Shown here: positions 18,113-26,862 of the stretch, one piece after another | Layout of the letters: the number at the start of each line of letters is the position of its first letter | How positions within the stretch are numbered: the stretch's first letter is position 1 | Assembly (NCBI GenBank): GCA_905233625.1 | Contig: CAJOFJ010000020.1 | Location: 23,408-87,407 of the forward strand | Source of the DNA: an uncultured Bacteroidales bacterium | GTDB taxonomy: Bacteria > Bacteroidota > Bacteroidia > Bacteroidales > WCHB1-69 | Direction of reading: 5' to 3' | Length of the DNA: 64,000 nucleotides | Position numbers and translations under genes: made by a program | Notes under the pieces: model-generated | The model's database searches: none | What the model was told of the DNA's origin: nothing | What the model saw: only the letters and a program-made list of their open reading frames with translations

Positions 18113-18487
18113 CTATTCTTCACTTTGTTTCATTAAATATTCACGATATTTTGTCATCAAAAGACTATTCTTATAAATAAGATCATATATCTCCTGCAAA
18201 CTATCTTTTTGTATATACTGTAATTCTTCTGCTATCTGTAGCTGACAGAAAACTTCCATTAATGAGCTGTATGCTATACTTATAAAGTGTACTTTTTCTT
18301 TTAAAGATATCCTGCCACTTCCTTCTGCAATATTTGATGGAACAGATACACAAGCTCTTCTCAATTGATCACACAATGCATATCTTTCTACTTTTGGAAA
18401 TTTTTCAATCAATGTATAAATCTGTATCACCAATTGTTTGCTGACCTTCCATACATCAAGATTCTCAAAACTATAATAATGTTTCAT
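18113..18487 (-). CDS. Four helix bundle protein (S23 / intervening-sequence protein family)
   Basis: This is a 124-residue protein of the TIGR02436 four-helix-bundle family. It opens YSFENLDVWKVSKQLVIQIY and contains the family hallmark YALCDQLRRACVSVPSNIAEG, followed by FISIAYSSLMEVFCQLQIA. The family is known from 23S rRNA intervening sequences and from many scattered copies in Bacteroidetes, and is related in fold to the Avd subunit of diversity-generating retroelements. Its molecular role is unresolved. The gene lies alone, opposite in direction to its neighbours, with type A repeat DNA on both sides. That looks more like a mobile cargo position than part of an operon. The start matches the family and a TATTTTTG box lies upstream. 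Confidence 0.88.
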   Translation of the reverse strand: MKHYYSFENLDVWKVSKQLVIQIYTLIEKFPKVERYALCDQLRRACVSVPSNIAEGSGRISLKEKVHFISIAYSSLMEVFCQLQIAEELQYIQKDSLQEIYDLIYKNSLLMTKYREYLMKQSEE

Positions 18488-18514
18488 AGTGTAATATTAT
18501 ATAAATTTATTTTG

Positions 18515-18522
18515 CAAAAATA
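18515..18522 (-). promoter_or_regulatory. -7 promoter box of the four-helix-bundle gene
   Basis: TATTTTTG on the minus strand, 27 nt before the ATG. Confidence 0.65.
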
Positions 18523-18567
18523 ATAAAATTATTTTTTATTATATATAGTTATAGTGATTTTTTTCTC

Positions 18568-18612
18568 CTTAATATCTTAATGTCTCCACGTCTTAACGTC
18601 TTAACGTCTTAA
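18568..18612. repeat. Partial type A repeat DNA, copy 4
   Basis: Several reverse-orientation linker units (tgtctccacgtcttaacg and tcttaacg repeats) without a full 18-nt module. It lies between the four-helix-bundle gene and the aroB remnant. Confidence 0.65.
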
Positions 18613-18633
18613 CATATAACCACTTTAACAATC

Positions 18634-19648
18634 ATGAACACCCTAAATAGTTTTTCTCCCAACCAAATCGCTATTATCGCAGACCAGAACGTACTGCAAC
18701 TGTTTCCATACTATCTGGATAAGTTATATGCGGATATTCCAAAATTTGTGCTTTCGGTGTTACCTGGCGAACAAAATAAAAACATTGACGAAGTGGTGTA
18801 CCTGTGGCAAAACCTGCAGGAACTGCACATTGACAAAAAAAGTCTCATTATCAATTTTGGAGGCGGAATGGTCATGTACCTATCAGCGAGGCATACCCTT
18901 CATCAACATCCCCACCACCCTGCTCAGCATGATTGATGCAGCGATTGGTGGTAAAAACGGCATCAACCTCAACAACGTGAAAAACGCTGTCGGCACCATC
19001 AATCTGCCCCAAGAGGTTATTATCAACCCTCAATTTCTAATGACCTTGCCACACCAACAGCTACTCAACGGTTTCGGGGAAATGTTGAAATACGCCTTGA
19101 TTGGCAACAAAACTTTATGGGATGAACTGAAAGCATTGAAATCTATTCATTATCAAAATATTAAAAAGGAATGGGTAAATTCTTGCATGGAATTTAAAGA
19201 GAAAACAGTCCAAAAAGATCTGTACGACACTGGTTTGCGCCATATCCTGAATTTCGGGCACACCATCGGACATGGTATTGAGACTTGGACACTGAATAAA
19301 TATGGAGACGCAAGGCCGTGCATTTCCGCAGAAAAAATACCTCACGGTTATGCCGTAGCTTTAGGAATGGTTGCCGAGAGCTATCTATCATACTGTCATG
19401 GACTATTGTCACAATCCGCTTACGAGGAAATTCGCACTGTTATTTTACAAAATTATAATAAGATACTTACGCCACTATCTGACGATGATATCTCAGAAAT
19501 TGTAAAACTCTGTCTCTTCGACAAAAAGAACATTGATGGCCGAATCAATATCACTATGTTGGAAACCATCGGTAAAGCCAGTCCGGATCATTGGGTTAGC
19601 GAGGAGGAATGCGAAGAGGCTATTAGGAATTTAATCGTAGAGGCGTAG
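18634..19648 (+). pseudogene. aroB: 3-dehydroquinate synthase, disrupted by an internal frame-shifting deletion
   Basis: AroB makes 3-dehydroquinate in the shikimate pathway. The first 80 codons are normal and run into the NAD-binding INFGGGMV. Intact AroB then continues with a VTDxGGFxAS segment, but here only four bases (ATGT) follow before the sequence resumes in another frame as TYQRGIPFINIPTTLLSMID. This fits loss of about 23 nt. The rest is intact to the end: AAIGGKNGIN, GEMLKYALIG, the zinc-site region HILNFGHTIGHGIE and HGYAVALGMVAE. The upstream frame would stop at 18936. Overall length without the gap matches the family. It could be a true pseudogene, a strain variant or an assembly error; no second aroB is in the window. 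Confidence 0.85.
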
Positions 19649-19777
19649 ATGCGTTAAGGCGTGGAGACGTGAAGACATGCACTGTGTGCATTCGTTAAGA
19701 CGACATTTTGTTATTCATCTTTAACGTCTCCACGAACGAGCGAAGCGAGTGTCTCCACGTCTTAACGCCTTAACGTC
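19649..19777. repeat. Type A modular repeat array, copy 5
   Basis: A forward module ATGCACTGTGTGCATTCG, a centre with a gacgacattttg stretch resembling that of copy 1, and a reverse module CGAACGAGCGAAGCGAGT, bordered by cgtggagac nonamers. It exactly fills the space between the convergent aroB and DUF4301 stop codons. Confidence 0.85.
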
Positions 19778-21268
19778 CTATCTTTTCAACAAATCAAACA
19801 CCGTCTTCACGGGATTGAAAGTAGCCAAGGGAACCTCAACAAACACGGTAATCCAATACGCCATAGCGCCATTCCACAAGCCAGGAAGCTCCATGGCCTT
19901 GAGGCTGCGGTCGCCATACGATTTCGAGGAGATAAAGCCCTTGGTTTCATCCACATAATCTTTCAGATTAAAGAACTCGCCTTTGTAATTGCGGAAAGCG
20001 CATACCATATCCACCGGGTTGAAATGCGTGGCCTGGCGGGCAATTTCCATCTGCTCAGTATCTTTGGCATCCATCTGCGACGACTCCACAATCTGCAAGC
20101 TTTCCATCTCATCATCAATAACCCAGAACGGACCACCTCCCGGTTCGCCTTCATTTTTTACCATACCGCACACGCGGATAGGACGATTCATCTTCTCGTA
20201 TAAGGCCTCGGGAGTCGGGTCATCATCCACATTGATCATCAGTTCGGTGGAAGCAAAATCCAACATCTCGCACAAGTCCATATCATCCACTTCTCCTGCT
20301 TCGATTTTTTTCAGGTAATAAAAAGTTTTATTCTGTAATTCTATCAGATAAGAGGCCAAGGCTTTCTTATAGGTGAAGGTAATGTCGGCCTTATCTTCTG
20401 TAATCACATTATCTATATTTTTGACAAAAACGATATCCGAATGGATATTGTTCAGATTGCCAATCAACGCTCCGTGACCACCCGGGCGGAACAACAATTC
20501 GCCCTTTTCATTACGGAAAGGCGTATTGTCCAATTCTGCTGCCAAGGTATCGGTGGAAGGATGCTGGATGGAATAAGAAATGTCGTATTTCACGCCGAAA
20601 CGCTCCTCATATGTGGGAAGCACCCTGGCTAACAACTGCTCAAAGCCCTGTTGGTGTTGCGGCGACACAGTGAAATGCAAGCGGCAGTTGCCCTGCTCAT
20701 CGCGGGCATACTGGGCAGCCTCCACCAAATGCTCTTCCACCGCAGTGCGGCAAGCATCCCCATATCGATGGAATTTCAGCAAACCCTTCGGCAAATTGCC
20801 GTAATTCAGTCCCTCTTTTTCCAGAATATAACGCACAATCAGCTTGTAATTCTGATACTCCATCTCATGCTCTATGGCATAGCCATCCTGGGCCATCGCC
20901 TTGCGCAGATCTTCGTAAAAAGCAAATTTTGGCAGTTTCGTCAAAAAAGCTTTCGCTTTCACAGCCATTTCCTCGCTATCATTTTCAAGATAGGAATACA
21001 ACTCCTTGAACATACGCGAAGCCGCTCCTGATGCCGGCACAAATTTGGTAACACTCTTACCTTCAATCAGATGCTCATAATCCGCTACCAAATCCTCAAT
21101 CTGCTCCTCCTCGAGACGTACGATACCGTCATCGATAGTGGCGGGGCGGTCCAAACACACAAATTTGAAACCGTTTTCAAAGAAAGAGAACTGGCGCTGC
21201 ACCTCATTGGGATTGCTGCCGCGGGCCTGAATGAATTGAATGTCTTCGGGGGTGAATTGGATTTTCAT
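19778..21268 (-). CDS. DUF4301 family protein
   Basis: This is a Bacteroidetes-specific cytoplasmic protein of unknown function, 496 residues from the ATG that gives MKIQFTPEDIQFIQARGSNP. The track start 16 codons upstream falls on the -7 box and is rejected. The protein has KFVPASGAASRMFKELY near residue 90, a nucleotide-binding-like GAASRMFK stretch, and a conserved LLFRPGGHGALIGNLN near residue 275. These recall sugar-phosphate nucleotidyltransferases, but that is only a resemblance. It is a single gene whose stop touches a type A repeat array. I know no experimental role. Confidence 0.85.
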   Translation of the reverse strand: MKIQFTPEDIQFIQARGSNPNEVQRQFSFFENGFKFVCLDRPATIDDGIVRLEEEQIEDLVADYEHLIEGKSVTKFVPASGAASRMFKELYSYLENDSEEMAVKAKAFLTKLPKFAFYEDLRKAMAQDGYAIEHEMEYQNYKLIVRYILEKEGLNYGNLPKGLLKFHRYGDACRTAVEEHLVEAAQYARDEQGNCRLHFTVSPQHQQGFEQLLARVLPTYEERFGVKYDISYSIQHPSTDTLAAELDNTPFRNEKGELLFRPGGHGALIGNLNNIHSDIVFVKNIDNVITEDKADITFTYKKALASYLIELQNKTFYYLKKIEAGEVDDMDLCEMLDFASTELMINVDDDPTPEALYEKMNRPIRVCGMVKNEGEPGGGPFWVIDDEMESLQIVESSQMDAKDTEQMEIARQATHFNPVDMVCAFRNYKGEFFNLKDYVDETKGFISSKSYGDRSLKAMELPGLWNGAMAYWITVFVEVPLATFNPVKTVFDLLKR

Positions 21269-21288
21269 AATATCGAATTTTGAAAAAA

Positions 21289-21296
21289 CAAAATTA
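21289..21296 (-). promoter_or_regulatory. -7 promoter box of the DUF4301 gene
   Basis: TAATTTTG on the minus strand, 20 nt before the chosen ATG. Confidence 0.55.
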
Positions 21297-21347
21297 CAGT
21301 TTTTTTTTGAATTCAAAGTTCAAATTTATTAGTGTGCAAATAAAAAT

Positions 21348-21471
21348 CGTTAAGACATTCGCTTCGCTCATTCGTTAAGACGTTAAGACATGCACTGCGT
21401 GCATTCGTGAAGACGAAATTCGCCTCTACGTCTCCACGAACGAGCGAAGCGAGTGTATCCACGTCTTCACG
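21348..21471. repeat. Type A modular repeat array, copy 6
   Basis: Two forward modules (ATTCGCTTCGCTCATTCG and ATGCACTGCGTGCATTCG), a short centre and one reverse module (CGAACGAGCGAAGCGAGT). It lies between the divergent starts of the DUF4301 and HAD genes, just outside both -7 boxes. Confidence 0.85.
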
Positions 21472-21486
21472 AATCACAAAATTCCG

Positions 21487-21494
21487 TATCTTTG
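21487..21494 (+). promoter_or_regulatory. -7 promoter box of the HAD gene
   Basis: TATCTTTG, 20 nt before the ATG; the -33 position would fall in the edge of the repeat array. Confidence 0.7.
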
Positions 21495-21514
21495 CAGTCC
21501 AAATTTGAAAGACG

Positions 21515-22387
21515 ATGAAAAGCAAGAGAACAGTAGCGATTGCCTATGATTTTGACGGCACCCTGGCGGCCGGTAATATGCAGGAATACAACTTTATTCC
21601 TGACCTCAACATGAACAAGGGCGAATTCTGGGGCGAAGCCAACCAACTGGCCATGGACAATGATATGGACGAGGTGCTTGCCTACCTGTATCTCATGCTT
21701 ACCAAAGCCAAAGAAAAAAATATCTCCATCCATAAGGAGACCTTTATTCGTTACGGCGAACACATCACCTTTTTCAAAGGAGTGGAAAGTTATTTTGAAC
21801 GTATGAATGCCTATGCGAAAACCAAGAATCTGGTTCTTGAACACCATATTATTTCTTCTGGTTTACGTGAATTTGTACAAGGAACTTCCATCGCCAAACA
21901 TTTCAAAAACATCTTCGCTTCCGGCTTCCAATACGACAAAAATGGTGTGGCCTGCTGGCCTGCCTTGGCAGTCAACTACACCAATAAAACACAATTTTTG
22001 TTCAGAATCAACAAGGGTATCAATAATTCTTATGATAACACATTGATTAATAAGATTGTACCAGAGGATGACAAACCTGTTCCCTTTTCCAATATGATTT
22101 ATTTGGGCGATGGGGAGACCGATGTGCCTGCCATGAAAATGGTGAAATTGCAAGGCGGTAACACCATTGCAGTATATAATCCTGATGCCAAGCGAACCAA
22201 CTCGCCACGGCGGTCACCGAGAGAAATATGCCTCGAGATTATCCAACATAAACGTGCAGACTATATCGCTCCCGCTGACTATTCCGAAGGCAGTGAATTG
22301 GATGTGATTATCAAGAAGGTAATTGACAAGATTGCCATGGAGCAGGATCTTATCGAGCTGAAAGACAAGATTATGAACGGACAGTAG
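21515..22387 (+). CDS. HAD family hydrolase
   Basis: This 290-residue haloacid-dehalogenase-like protein is probably a cytoplasmic phosphatase. Motif I is IAYDFDGTL (nucleophile Asp and acid Asp). Motif II is the Ser of HHIISSGLREF, and the motif IV region is YLGDGETDVPAMKM. The insert between motifs I and II (about 90 residues, with FIPDLNMNKGEFWGEA) is helical, as in C1-capped HADs. The substrate cannot be read from sequence. The last 17 bases overlap, tail to tail, with the stop region of the neighbouring aminotransferase gene on the other strand. Confidence 0.88.
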   Translation: MKSKRTVAIAYDFDGTLAAGNMQEYNFIPDLNMNKGEFWGEANQLAMDNDMDEVLAYLYLMLTKAKEKNISIHKETFIRYGEHITFFKGVESYFERMNAYAKTKNLVLEHHIISSGLREFVQGTSIAKHFKNIFASGFQYDKNGVACWPALAVNYTNKTQFLFRINKGINNSYDNTLINKIVPEDDKPVPFSNMIYLGDGETDVPAMKMVKLQGGNTIAVYNPDAKRTNSPRRSPREICLEIIQHKRADYIAPADYSEGSELDVIIKKVIDKIAMEQDLIELKDKIMNGQ

Positions 22388-23543
22388 CGTTCAGATTTTC
22401 CATCGCTTTTTCCAAGGTTACTCTGGGACAGGCCACATTGATTCTGAAATGATTCAGGCCTTCCTCGCCAAAAATAGCCCCGTCATTTAATGCAATCTGT
22501 GCTTTGTCCACCAGCAGGCGGAACAGTTGCTTATGGCTCATGCCCAAAGCGCTAAAATCCAGCCAAGGCAGATAAGTGGCTTCATGACGGAAAGTCTTGA
22601 TTTCCGGAATGTTTTCTTTTATATACTGTTGAATAAAATCTACGTTTCCCTTTACGTATTGCAACAATTGTGAAAGCCATTCTTCCCCTTTCGTGTAGCA
22701 GGCTTCCAGCGCCACCTCCCCGAAAATATTGCCCACAAAAATGTGAATGCCATCATACATCAACTTCTCAAAGCGCTTACGAAGCTCAGTATTGGAAATG
22801 ATGATTTCAGACGTGGATAAACCTGCCAAATTAAAGGTTTTGCTGGGAGCCATGCAAGTAATGGTATTTTGAGCAATTCCTTCGGAAATACTGGCCATAG
22901 GCGTATGTTTATACCCTGGCATGATCAAATCGGAATGAATCTCGTCGGAAATCAATAGACAGTGATATTTCAGGCAAAGTTCGCCCACTTTTTTCAATTC
23001 TTCTTTCGTCCAACAGCGGCCCAACGGATTATGAGGATTGCACAGTATCATCATTTTTACTCCTTGTCGCAAACAGTCTTCCATATGATTGTAATCCATT
23101 TCGTAATGGTCACCCACTAATTTCAGAGGATCACGAATAATCTGCCGGTCTTGATTTTCAACCACATAATAAAATGGGTGATACACAGGCGTTTGCACCA
23201 ACACCTTGTCGCCTGGAGCAGTGAAAGCCTGTACCAAAAAAGACAAGCCCGGCACGATGCCCGGGGCAAAATAGATCCAATCCTTCTCAATTGTCCACTG
23301 ATGCCGACGTTGCATCCAGTTGATAATGGACTGATAAAATCCCTCAGAATGAATAAAATATCCCAATACGGGATGTTTCATTCTATTTTCTATTGCTTCA
23401 AATACAAAATCCGGAGTGCGGAAATCCATATCGGCCACCCAAAGAGGAATCAGATTATCGGCACCATAAATATCCTGATAGCCGTCGTATTTCACGCAAT
23501 TGGTGCGTTTTCTGTCAATTATCTCATCAAAATTATATTTCAT
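22371..23543 (-). CDS. PatB/MalY-type pyridoxal-phosphate C-S lyase
   Basis: This is a class I/II aminotransferase-fold PLP enzyme of 390 residues, of the MalY/PatB cystathionine beta-lyase subgroup. The N-terminus NFDEIIDRKRTNCVKYDG and LIPLWVADMDFRTPDFV are diagnostic of this subgroup. The PLP lysine is in MAPSKTFNLAGL, and NPHNPLGRCW and SDEIHSDLIM are the cofactor-contacting segments. It would cleave cystathionine or cysteine-type substrates to pyruvate, ammonia and a thiol. An L-cysteine desulfidase-like gene lies about 1 kb away, but on the other strand and separated by an unrelated gene, so a shared sulfur role is only suggestive. Confidence 0.92.
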   Translation of the reverse strand: MKYNFDEIIDRKRTNCVKYDGYQDIYGADNLIPLWVADMDFRTPDFVFEAIENRMKHPVLGYFIHSEGFYQSIINWMQRRHQWTIEKDWIYFAPGIVPGLSFLVQAFTAPGDKVLVQTPVYHPFYYVVENQDRQIIRDPLKLVGDHYEMDYNHMEDCLRQGVKMMILCNPHNPLGRCWTKEELKKVGELCLKYHCLLISDEIHSDLIMPGYKHTPMASISEGIAQNTITCMAPSKTFNLAGLSTSEIIISNTELRKRFEKLMYDGIHIFVGNIFGEVALEACYTKGEEWLSQLLQYVKGNVDFIQQYIKENIPEIKTFRHEATYLPWLDFSALGMSHKQLFRLLVDKAQIALNDGAIFGEEGLNHFRINVACPRVTLEKAMENLNATVRS

Positions 23544-23639
23544 CCTTGTTATTTTTTCGGGATTGCAAAATTGTGTTTTCTGTATAATTATTGTGCTATC
23601 AAACGCTTGAAAATGAGCGAAATAAAATATAAATATGTT

Positions 23640-24338
23640 TTAAATCCAGTCTTTCAACCAATAATAAGACAATGCTATATATTCACGGATACATTTGATT
23701 TCAAGTTCCAGATAATTCCAATATGTATATCTGAGTTTAATGCTTTTCACACTAGGAACAAAGTTGTTGCCATGTAACTTTTCCTTGTTCAGCTTCAGAT
23801 CAAAATCCACAGCATGCTCAAACGAAGCAATTCCTCTAATTTTATTAAAACCGCATTTTCTCAAACATTTTAATGTACGAGACAAGTGTTCTGGTGATGA
23901 AATAACCAACAACGACTTTTGTTTCAAATAAGGAAATGTTTCGGCAAGACAAACGGTTTGAGAACGGGTGTTGCTGCCATCTGTCATATATATTATGCTG
24001 TCCGCAGATACCCCATAATTTACAAGGAATCTTTTCATTTCTTCTTGACATACAGAATCTTCTGGATGGACAAGTACAATTGGTTTGTGTATAGCGTTTG
24101 CAAATTCAGCCGTATAATATAGTCTAAGCAAATTACTTTCGGATGGCATTCCTCCACCACCGTACATTATGACATAGTCTGGTGAAAAAACACTATCATT
24201 AACCCCGTCCCTCACTGTGTCCTCACCCAAATACCAGTACATGTGGAATGGAACAGGAGTAAACGCCAATATTCCTAATGTTATGAATACTATCCCAATA
24301 GTGAAGACTATCCACTTTAATAATAAATCTATTCTCAT
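23640..24338 (-). CDS. YdcF/SanA-like DUF218 membrane protein
   Basis: This 232-residue protein starts from the ATG that gives MRIDLLLKWIVFTIGIVF. The track's TTG start, 19 codons upstream, lies just after the -7 box and is less likely. One N-terminal membrane segment (about residues 6-28) anchors a DUF218 domain. VIMYGGGGMPSESNLLRLYYTAE matches the family's (V/I)xxGGG...R core, and DGSNTRSQTVCLAE and LLVISSPEHLSRTL match its later motifs. ElyC and SanA relatives act in envelope integrity; the exact reaction is unknown. Codon use looks more AT-rich than the flanking genes. It is divergent from the cysteine desulfidase-like gene. Confidence 0.8.
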   Translation of the reverse strand: MRIDLLLKWIVFTIGIVFITLGILAFTPVPFHMYWYLGEDTVRDGVNDSVFSPDYVIMYGGGGMPSESNLLRLYYTAEFANAIHKPIVLVHPEDSVCQEEMKRFLVNYGVSADSIIYMTDGSNTRSQTVCLAETFPYLKQKSLLVISSPEHLSRTLKCLRKCGFNKIRGIASFEHAVDFDLKLNKEKLHGNNFVPSVKSIKLRYTYWNYLELEIKCIREYIALSYYWLKDWI

Positions 24339-24409
24339 TGTTTTTAGGGAACTTGCCATGAGAGCTTGGCAGTGTTTGAGTTTTATCGCGAACAATTTTT
24401 ATTAAACTG

Positions 24410-24417
24410 CAAAAATA
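24410..24417 (-). promoter_or_regulatory. -7 promoter box of the DUF218 gene
   Basis: TATTTTTG on the minus strand, part of a divergent promoter region with the next gene. Confidence 0.6.
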
Positions 24418-24465
24418 ACATATTTTTATTTTACTGAAAAATGCTGATAGAAAAAAAAAGATACG

Positions 24466-24473
24466 TATTTTTG
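24466..24473 (+). promoter_or_regulatory. -7 promoter box of the cysteine desulfidase-like gene
   Basis: TATTTTTG, 19 nt ahead of the ATG. Confidence 0.65.
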
Positions 24474-24492
24474 CATACATTTTTTTTGCATC

Positions 24493-25779
24493 ATGACTAA
24501 TCAAGAAAAAGACCAGATTATCGCTTTAATCAAGCAGGAAGTGATTCCTGCCACAGGTTGTACCGAACCCGTTGCCGTTGCCTTGGCCGTAGCCAAAGCC
24601 AAAGAAACTCTGGGAGCTGTTCCCAAACAGATTCAATTGTTCTTGAGCGCCAATATCTTGAAAAACGCCATGGGTGTGGGTATCCCCGGCACTGGTATGT
24701 TCGGATTGCCTATCGCCATCGCCCTGGGAGCCCTGATAGGCAGATCTGAATACGAACTGAACGTGCTCAAAGACACCACCCCTGAGGCGGTTGAGCAAGC
24801 CAAACAATATATCCAAGAGCAGCGTATCCAGATTCAGCAGAAAAAAGACACAGAAGAGAAACTGTATATTGAAGTGCGTGTGCACAATGGCGACGACAAT
24901 GCCAAAGTGGTGATTGCTCACGAACACACCCATTTCGCCCTGATTGTGAAGAATGGCCAGGTATTATTGGACCAAAGCGCAAAGGTTGAGACCGAAAAAA
25001 ACGATAACCAAGTAAAACTCAATTTGCGCAAAGTATATGACTTTGCCACCACCACCCCAAGTATGGAACTGAGTTTTATCTTGAAAGCGGTAGAATTGAA
25101 CAGCAAAGCCGCTGAGGTAGGGTTAAAGAAAAACCCCGGTCATTCGTTAGGAAACACTATTTTGCACCAGCCCAAAAAGAAATTCTTCGGCAAACACAGC
25201 CTTTATGCGAAGATACTGTCCGCCACCTCTGCCGCCTGCGACGCCCGTATGGCGGGAGAAATGATACCCGTAATGAGCAATTCAGGCAGCGGCAACCAAG
25301 GTATTGCCGCCACCATGCCCGTGGTTGTTTACGCCAAAGAAAGAAGAAAAACAAAAGAGGAGCTGGTAAGAGCACTGATTTTAAGTCACCTGACTGTTAT
25401 ATACATCAAACAAAGTTTCGGACGCTTATCGCCTTTGTGCGGTTGTGTAGTCGCTGCCACAGGTTCCGCCTGTGGCCTGACTTATTTGATGGACGGCACT
25501 TACGAGCAGATTGCCTATGCTGTGAAAAACATGATTGCCAACATTACCGGTATGATTTGCGACGGAGCCAAGCCCAGCTGCTCATTGAAAGTTGCCACAG
25601 GAGCCTCTACCGCCATCCTTTCATCGATGTTAGCTATTGAAAACAAGACGGTTAGCGCGGTGGAAGGTATTATTACCGATGACGTGGATCAGTGCATCCT
25701 CAACATGAATGCAATAGGCACAAAAGGAATGTCCCGCACCGATGAATTGGTGCTGGACATGATGACGCATAAAAATTAA
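24493..25779 (+). CDS. L-cysteine desulfidase family protein (CyuA / UPF0597)
   Basis: This 428-residue protein belongs to the serine dehydratase alpha-like / UPF0597 family. In E. coli the CyuA (YhaM) member degrades L-cysteine to pyruvate, ammonia and sulfide using a 4Fe-4S cluster. The N-terminal PATGCTEPVAVALAVA is the family signature. Later cysteine-bearing motifs SPLCGCVVAATGSACG and CDGAKPSCSLKVATG supply candidate cluster ligands. No signal peptide is present. It is convergent with the ompH genes, with about 20 nt between stops. The transporter CyuP that pairs with it in enterobacteria is not present. The substrate assignment rests on family membership. Confidence 0.88.
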   Translation: MTNQEKDQIIALIKQEVIPATGCTEPVAVALAVAKAKETLGAVPKQIQLFLSANILKNAMGVGIPGTGMFGLPIAIALGALIGRSEYELNVLKDTTPEAVEQAKQYIQEQRIQIQQKKDTEEKLYIEVRVHNGDDNAKVVIAHEHTHFALIVKNGQVLLDQSAKVETEKNDNQVKLNLRKVYDFATTTPSMELSFILKAVELNSKAAEVGLKKNPGHSLGNTILHQPKKKFFGKHSLYAKILSATSAACDARMAGEMIPVMSNSGSGNQGIAATMPVVVYAKERRKTKEELVRALILSHLTVIYIKQSFGRLSPLCGCVVAATGSACGLTYLMDGTYEQIAYAVKNMIANITGMICDGAKPSCSLKVATGASTAILSSMLAIENKTVSAVEGIITDDVDQCILNMNAIGTKGMSRTDELVLDMMTHKN

Positions 25780-25800
25780 TCTCCGTAATAAATTCAGGCT

Positions 25801-26313
25801 TTATTTAATGCCCAATTTATGTTTTACCTTGGCTGAAATATCTTCGCCCTGTTCGTAGTATGTAAGTGTAGAAGTATCAAAGATATATGTAAAGTTAAAT
25901 TCTTTTCCCACCTCTTTGATAGCATTCAGTATTTTCTCCTGGAAAGGTTTTAACAATTCCAGTTGCTTGGCTTGCAATTCCTGTTCGGCAGACTGTGAAA
26001 AATCCTGAATACGCTTATACATATTTGTCAGCTCATCTTCTTTGATTTTCAGAACAGCTGGGGAAGAGGTTCCCTTACTCGCCATCTGTTGGTATTCTTC
26101 CTGTTTTTTCTGAAATTCGCTGGCCATCTCCTCACCTGTGGCCTGCAATTCAGTTTGCATATCCGCAATAACTTTCTGCACTGTGTCGATTCCCGGCATC
26201 ACTTTGATGATTTCTCCGTAATCTACATGACCGAATTTTGCTTTTTGCTGGGCAAAAGAGGCAAAGGGGCATAACAATGCAGCCAAAAATATAATGATGA
26301 ATATCCTTTTCAT
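25801..26313 (-). CDS. OmpH/Skp family periplasmic chaperone (third of three)
   Basis: A 170-residue periplasmic protein with a signal peptide (FIIIFLAALLCPFASFAQQ). A long alpha-helical hairpin follows (ELQATGEEMASEFQKKQEEYQQ) and the family's closing motif is FNFTYIFDTS. Skp-like proteins hold unfolded outer-membrane proteins between the Sec exit and BamA. It is the last of three ompH-type genes directly downstream of bamA, nine nucleotides after its neighbour, so co-transcription is likely. Sequence identity among the three is modest, which suggests old duplications. Confidence 0.9.
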   Translation of the reverse strand: MKRIFIIIFLAALLCPFASFAQQKAKFGHVDYGEIIKVMPGIDTVQKVIADMQTELQATGEEMASEFQKKQEEYQQMASKGTSSPAVLKIKEDELTNMYKRIQDFSQSAEQELQAKQLELLKPFQEKILNAIKEVGKEFNFTYIFDTSTLTYYEQGEDISAKVKHKLGIK

Positions 26314-26322
26314 GTTTTCCTC

Positions 26323-26832
26323 TTATTTTTTGATTCCCAGTTTTGCTTTGACCATCGGAGTAACATCTATTCCATTATCATAGAACAAAAGAATCTGAGT
26401 ATCAAATATATATGCAAATCCCTGTTCTTTTGCCACCTGGCTGATAGCTTCTTGAATTTTATCCTGGAAAGGTTTGGCCAATTCGTATTGTTTTTCTTCC
26501 AAATCATCCTGCACACCATATTGGAATTCCTGGATACGGGTTTGCAAATCCACTAATTCTTTCTCTCTGATTTGTCTGACGGAAGAACTCATGGTTCCGG
26601 CTTCTCTGTCAAATTTATCTTTTTTGGTCTGAAATTCCTCTACCATTCCGGCATACAATTCTTCCAATTCTGCCTTGAAAGCATTCAATTTGATTTGAAG
26701 AGAATCAATACCTGGCATAGCCTGAAGGATTTCGCCAGAATTAACATGTCCGTACTTTCCTTGTGTTTGAGCTTGAACTGAGCACACTGATACCGCCATA
26801 ATAACGGCCAATGACAATAAAATCTTTTTCAT
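26323..26832 (-). CDS. OmpH/Skp family periplasmic chaperone (second of three)
   Basis: 169 residues from the ATG that gives MKKILLSLAVIMAVSVCSVQAQ, a clear signal peptide. The track's earlier TTG start is unlikely because the signal peptide would be extended for no gain. HVNSGEILQAMPGIDSLQIK is the opening strand of the Skp fold, followed by helices with LEELYAGMVEEFQTKKDKFD and the ending QGFAYIFDTQ. It is closely similar in layout to the next gene downstream (GHVDYGEIIKVMPGIDTVQK). It lies in the bamA cluster between two other ompH genes. Confidence 0.9.
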   Translation of the reverse strand: MKKILLSLAVIMAVSVCSVQAQTQGKYGHVNSGEILQAMPGIDSLQIKLNAFKAELEELYAGMVEEFQTKKDKFDREAGTMSSSVRQIREKELVDLQTRIQEFQYGVQDDLEEKQYELAKPFQDKIQEAISQVAKEQGFAYIFDTQILLFYDNGIDVTPMVKAKLGIKK

Positions 26833-26862
26833 TTGCTTCAAAAAATCTATAAATTAATACTG

